The notes under the pieces were generated by a model, which had not been told where the DNA came from, did no database searches, and was given only the letters and a program-made list of their open reading frames with translations. A program made the position numbers and the translations under genes. A stretch of DNA of 64,000 nucleotides from positions 24,583,616-24,647,615 of the forward strand of contig NC_084894.1 in NCBI RefSeq assembly GCF_958979055.1, written 5' to 3'. The first letter of the stretch is position 1, and each line of letters starts with the position of its first letter. Shown here piece after piece: positions 58,943 to 64,000 of the stretch. Source of the stretch: Alnus glutinosa (lineage: Eukaryota > Streptophyta > Magnoliopsida > Fagales > Betulaceae).

Positions 58943-60473
58943 TAATTCCTTAAAAGAAAGACTTATTCAAAGTTAATGGGACTTCCATATTAACATTGTA
59001 TGATAGTTATAAAATAAATAATTTTTAGTATTACTCTTTATAAAAATGTGTGCCTATTGCTAGAGATGGACTTAGGGAGGCCAGCATAGACTAATGTTGA
59101 GTATCAGTTAAATCCATGACAATAGGGGCATTTTTGTCCACCAAAACGCAACACTCGGTTAAGTCAGTTAATTAACCAACTTTATACCGATGATAACAAT
59201 TTTCGACTATTTTAGTTAAGTTGGTTACATGTATTTCGGTTAATCAGTTAACCATGAGTTTTTATATCGAGCCAAGACTTTTTTTATGGGCGGCCAAAAT
59301 GGTTTTTTTTTTTTTCGCTAAACAAGTGTTTTAAGGTTCAAAACAACATCGTTTCATTTCAAATTGATTGAATAAAACATAGCTCAGTTGAATCGGTTCG
59401 ATTAACCACTTAAAAAAATCTATATTCCCTACTGAACCAAACCAACGTTGAAACCTTAGTTTTATTCCACCTATTGGCCACTAGAAGTCGGTAACAATTC
59501 GGGGGCGGTCGGGTATTCTGCCTACTCGTAGGGTCATGGTCTCTCCCCTCTTAAGAAAAGTTCTATATAAATATGTTTTAATATTTATTTTTGGGCCAAA
59601 AAAAAATTAATTTGGATCCTGACCATTAAAAGCAATCCAAAATTAAGCTTGTAAGAATACACTTCCAAAATTTAAGATTTTTGAAGTGGGGGTGAAAATG
59701 CAAATGCAAATGCAGATGCAGTTATTAGCAATATCCACATCTACAACATGCGGCTATCACTTTTAGATATTCACATCTACATCTACATTATGTGATTACT
59801 ATATGCATCTTCATAGTTATTACGGTTATTAAATGCAGTTATTATCCGTTATCCGCATATAAGGTAATGAGGGTTTTAGATTACTATCTAAATCTATATG
59901 TAATATTAAATAATACAGTTATTACTATATTCAAGTTTAAATAAATTATGGTTAAATACCTTATTAGTACCTGAGTTTTAGACTTTTTTTTTTAATTTAA
60001 TAACTAAGTTCTAAGTAGCCCACATATATATAGAGAGAGAGAGAGAGAGAGGAGAAGAGATGGCAAAGGGGATGGCAAAGGAGGAAGAAAGGAGGGAAAA
60101 AAGGGAGAAGCAGGTTATTTGAGAGAGTTTCAGAAGGGCATTATTATTATTATCATTTTTTTTTTTTTTTTTGTGGGTAGTTTCAGAAGGGCTTGACTTG
60201 ACTTGTTGAGATCCCACCAAGATTCTAATCCAGTTAACGAAAGCCCAGTAGTATTCTAGCTGAAAAGCCATTACCTGTAGTTGCAACTTATATCTTGATG
60301 AGCTTCATTAATGTACAATAACAAGATTGCTTTCATGAAATGGTAAGACATATAGGTTGATGAAGTTTCAAAGAGATGATCTTCCAATGCTATGCCAGGA
60401 TACAAGTGTACAGAGTAACCAAAATTCTTGGCGAATTGAAAGCTCAACTAATCATTTCGACAGATACGAGCTT
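58943..60473. other. Spacer and 3' flank of transporter D
   Basis: Counterpart of about 24286-24765 plus 25415-26485. It includes a short GA microsatellite near 60032-60050 and a T run near 60158-60172. From about 60180 it is the conserved transporter 3' flank. No gene is recognised. Confidence 0.6.
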
Positions 60474-63400
60474 TCACTTTGAAATTTTGGACTCAATCTC
60501 TTCCAAGCTCAAACCTTTGGTCTCTGGGACAACGAGCAATACAAACAGAAGTGCCAACAAAGCAATAGCCCCAAAAAGAAGGAAGAGGTTTTCCGCTCCT
60601 AGAATCTCCTGCAATATTTAGCAGTACTCCATATTCAATCAATCACAGGAGAATGAAAACTATGAACCATTAGATACCAGCTTTGAAAGAAATGGATTGA
60701 TAAAAGCAAATCAATACCTTCAATGGTAAGAAAGCAAAGGTCACAATCGCATTTGAACCAAAGTTAGTAAGAGCTGCAAGACTAATCCCTCGCCCTCTTG
60801 TCCGAAGTGGGAATATCTCCGACACCATAAGCCAACTGATCGGCCCAAATGATATCTGAAAGACCATTCAAAGAACAGAAATCTAATAATGAATCAAAAT
60901 TCCCATCAACCGTGTCAGGAAGAAAAACTTGTCACTACTCATCAGATATTAACTGCTTTCCCATTCATTTTTCTTTCTTTTTTTTCCAGAAAGTTCTAAA
61001 AATCTTGGAGCTCTCTAAAGTATAATTTTCTATGGATGTTAGAAAATAAATGAAATTCAGCCATCTTTTGACACGATAGAAGTGCTCCTCATTGTTATAT
61101 TCGAAAGAAATAGTTCCAAAAGAGAGAATGATTACCTGGTAGCAACCAACATAGAGAAGAAGAGCAGCTACAGCAACAAAAGGGAACCCTCCAAGAAACT
61201 TATAATAAGCAGAAAGCAGAAATAAAGAAATAGCCTGTGGTAATTTAGAGAAAACCATAGTTTAGCTTTCATCATGTTTTTTTAAATGAACATTAAATAA
61301 TGCATGATACGTAGTAGATTGATAGTCATATGATGTATACCATGCCGCTGACACCTCCAATTAGCAGGGGTCTTCTCCCAAGACTATCTACTTTTAGGAT
61401 AGCTATCCATGTCATCAGGAACTGAAGGAGGAAAACAATCACAAATGAATCATTATTAGCATTACCAGAAGATATAAAGGCGGGGAGACACTTTCCCCTA
61501 TGTTCAAAGACATCATGAGAAGATTATTAAACATACTTTGAACACACCAATTACAACTGAAACTCGGGTAGCATCAGAGGCAGCGGAGAATCCAGCAGTC
61601 TTGAATATCAGAATCACAAAGAATATCATTTAAGCTAGGCAAACTGAGATAAAGGAATAGCATTTTATCCAAATAACAGATTTGAGTTCAACCATCACGT
61701 ACCTGAAGTATTGGACCTGCATAATATAGAACACTTGGTTGCCCAGTTATCTGTCACAATCAGGTGGTAAACTGGCTGACCAACAAGAAAAACTCCACAT
61801 TTCTTCATTACATGCTTGTTTGAACTTGATTTTAAAGAGAAATTCATACCAGCAAAAAGGAAGAAATACCTGTTGAAAAAGGACCAAACCTCCACCAATT
61901 AGGAAGGCTTTCAAACTTGGGCCTTGAAAGACCTCCAAGAAACTGCCCTCAGATTCCTGATCCGCATATGCATGTTTCAATGAGACAAAGGTGTCTTCTA
62001 TTTTCCTCTCAGACAATTTGTCACCAGGACGACGGCCCCTTAGTTTGCTCAGGGCAACAATGGCTTTCTCTTTGTAATCTTGTACAGAGCCTTTACCTTG
62101 TACGGCCCTAAGAAGTAACCAGCGTGGAGATGGTGGAAGACTCCACATGCCTAGTCCCATAATTAAAGCAATTGGTGCACTAACTCCAAACATGTAACGC
62201 CACCCACCAACTGCACCAATCTGAAAGCTTCCAACAAAATAACCCAACTGCAGAAAATTTCATTTCCAAGCTCAGTTTATTTCAGACAAGAAAGTGAACA
62301 TAGAGAATAATATAAGAGTAAACAATACCAGAATCCCCAGAACTATGAAGAGTTCCTTCAAAGATACTAGAGTTCCACGAATCTGAGATGGGCCAGTTTC
62401 TGCGATATAGAGAGGAGCCCCATGCATGGCCTGCCAAATTAACTCACTTATAAGAAGGTTAGAGTATGACTAGGTACATAATAGCAGCTAAGACTGCAGA
62501 AAAGAAGAGGGGGAGTTTCAAAGAAGCCCACCAAACCAATACCGAGGCCATAGAGCAGCCTTCCTACTAAAAGGACACCAAGGCCCGGAGCATAGGCAGT
62601 GAACAGACCACCAAGTGCATATAGCGCAGCTCCTATGATAAGTTCTCGCCTCCTCCCTTTGTGAGAAAACCCATTATATTGGAAAGAAAATCATAAAAAA
62701 GCTCCAAACTTCAGGAAAGAGTAAATAAGGTCATACCAAGGAAGTCTGCAATAGGGTAGACAAGAAGAGAACCAAAAAGAGCTCCATAAAGAGAACCACT
62801 GACCTGTATTCAAGTCAATATTAAAAGAATGGATTGAACATAAAACAAACTGCAAGTGTCCCAAAAAATGGCAGAAGAAATGTAACTCTGATACTCCAAC
62901 CATACCACAAGTCCAAGCTGAACGGCCGAAATGTTGAACCAAGTTGTTCCACTGAGCTCAGGTGACTAACAATCATCATTGTAACAACAAAAAATGTATA
63001 TGCTTAAATGGGCTGTATAAGACACCTAAATGGATCGTTGGTTATCAAAACAATGAGAAAGATTACTAAAAGCAAATTAAATATATAACAAAGAAGTCAA
63101 TAAACAAAATATGCACCTTCAATGAGAGGGTAGCACTAGAGGTGGCACCGATGTCATACCCAAATAACAAACCTCCCAAGGCTGGGAAAAGAAACCTAAA
63201 ATTTGCAGGAACAGAGTTAAATTTAGGAAATGATTTGTTTATCTTTTCAGAGAAACATATTCGTACTAAAACCTCAGTCACGTATTATTTCTTGATTCAC
63301 CCTACTCTCTTCTATAATTTTTTAAGTACTACTCTTGCTTTCAAACCAAAACTAAAACAGAGTAATTCAATATGGTAATCAAGGTTGAAGGTCTAATTTT

Positions 63401-63990
63401 GCGATTGCATTCATACATCCTGAAAATCATAGCTTGAAGTAAACAATAACAAATAAATGATACTGTTATCACATGTGATGCAAGAGCTAACCATTTTAGG
63501 ATTTTAGATACCCATCAAATTCATCCAAAATACAGAATTAATGCCCATTATTATAAAAAAATAATAATAATAAATAAATAAACACACATGAATTGAAGAG
63601 AAAGTGGTAGAGACGCACGGCATAATCACAGAAGACCAAGCAAAATTCTCCTGAGACGTTGCGTCAGAGGCAACCGTGTCGTCCTCTTCCCCAGAAGCAT
63701 GCTCTTTCTGTACTCCCACCTGCCCAACAAACACAAAAACTATCACCCAACAAATCATAGAAGCAAAAAACAAAACAAAATGGGAGATTTTGGGTCCTCA
63801 CATGGAATCGGAGTCGACGGCCAGAAAGCAAAGGTAATTTGGCCTTGAAATGAGTGTTAGAAGTTGAACATGATTTTGTGCTAATTTGGGTGTAAGAGTT
63901 GAGTGCTTGTGATGGCTTTGGTCGGCGAGTTGGGCTTGACTGTGAGAGCTTGAGGTTGAAGAGAGGTAGAGTTGAGGCACCGCAAGCCAT
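60474..63990 (-). CDS. Transporter D: intact plastid sugar/H+ symporter-like protein, 554 aa
   Basis: Second intact copy of the chloroplastic D-xylose-proton symporter-like 3 type. Exons 5' to 3': 63990-63802, 63719-63619, 63195-63117, 62965-62906, 62803-62737, 62656-62532, 62430-62329, 62247-61870, 61750-61703, 61599-61537, 61421-61341, 61234-61136, 60855-60718, 60608-60474. The frame is open throughout. Start MACGASTLPLFNLKLSQ begins a transit peptide six residues shorter than in copy C, which has an extra KFPMFS-type stretch. It differs from C at several positions, for example SSATLSLK for SGATISLQ after GYDIGAT, FLMTW for LLMTW and LKVDSLGRR for LKVDNLGRR. Catalytic MFS motifs are conserved. 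The ATG lies 10 bases from the window end, so the promoter lies outside. Confidence 0.93.
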
Positions 63991-64000
63991 AGTAGGCAGT

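Overview
The window is nuclear DNA of a flowering plant, almost certainly a eudicot. It holds spliced genes with GT-AG introns, a family of L-type lectin receptor kinases, a plastid-type sugar transporter with 14 exons, and a dense, nested set of plant transposable elements (L1-type LINE, Ty3-gypsy-like LTR elements, Mutator, hAT and Tourist types). Nothing in the sequence fixes the species. No bacterial or viral operon, CRISPR array or rRNA gene is visible.

Two gene families alternate along the window. Lectin receptor kinases lie on the + strand: LecRK-1 (4281-5411, cut off before the catalytic lysine), LecRK-2 (13106-15106, intact, 666 aa) and LecRK-3 (46522-48526, one 4-bp frameshift). Sugar transporters of the chloroplastic D-xylose-proton symporter-like 3 type lie on the - strand: copy A (19204-22732, 11-bp frameshift in the transit peptide), copy B (26486-27275, last three exons only), copy C (53451-57008, intact, 560 aa) and copy D (60474-63990, intact, 554 aa).

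These are two copies of one large segmental duplication. Block 1 (about 11866-27275) and block 2 (42026 to at least 61250) share the same order: upstream module, LecRK, convergent transporter, spacer, second transporter. LecRK-1 with its own downstream module is a third, shorter unit. Comparing the blocks gives empty sites for many insertions. A LINE fragment is shared by both and so predates the duplication. Mutator-type, Tourist-type and LTR insertions occur in one block only and so postdate it.

Between and inside the blocks lie a nearly complete LINE (5592-10537) with target-site duplications; a 2.3-kb non-autonomous LTR element in the 3' region of transporter A; a 6.0-kb LTR element with no pol genes and a hairpin tandem array (28609-34643); a 4.5-kb solo LTR nested in another long LTR (35005-42025); and a 2.3-kb TRIM-like element (50584-52929) carrying two nested hAT-type MITEs. 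I found no unprecedented biochemical system. The most interesting points are the lectin-receptor truncation, the loss of the plastid-targeting frame in one transporter copy, a very strong foldback hairpin, and the datable nested insertions.
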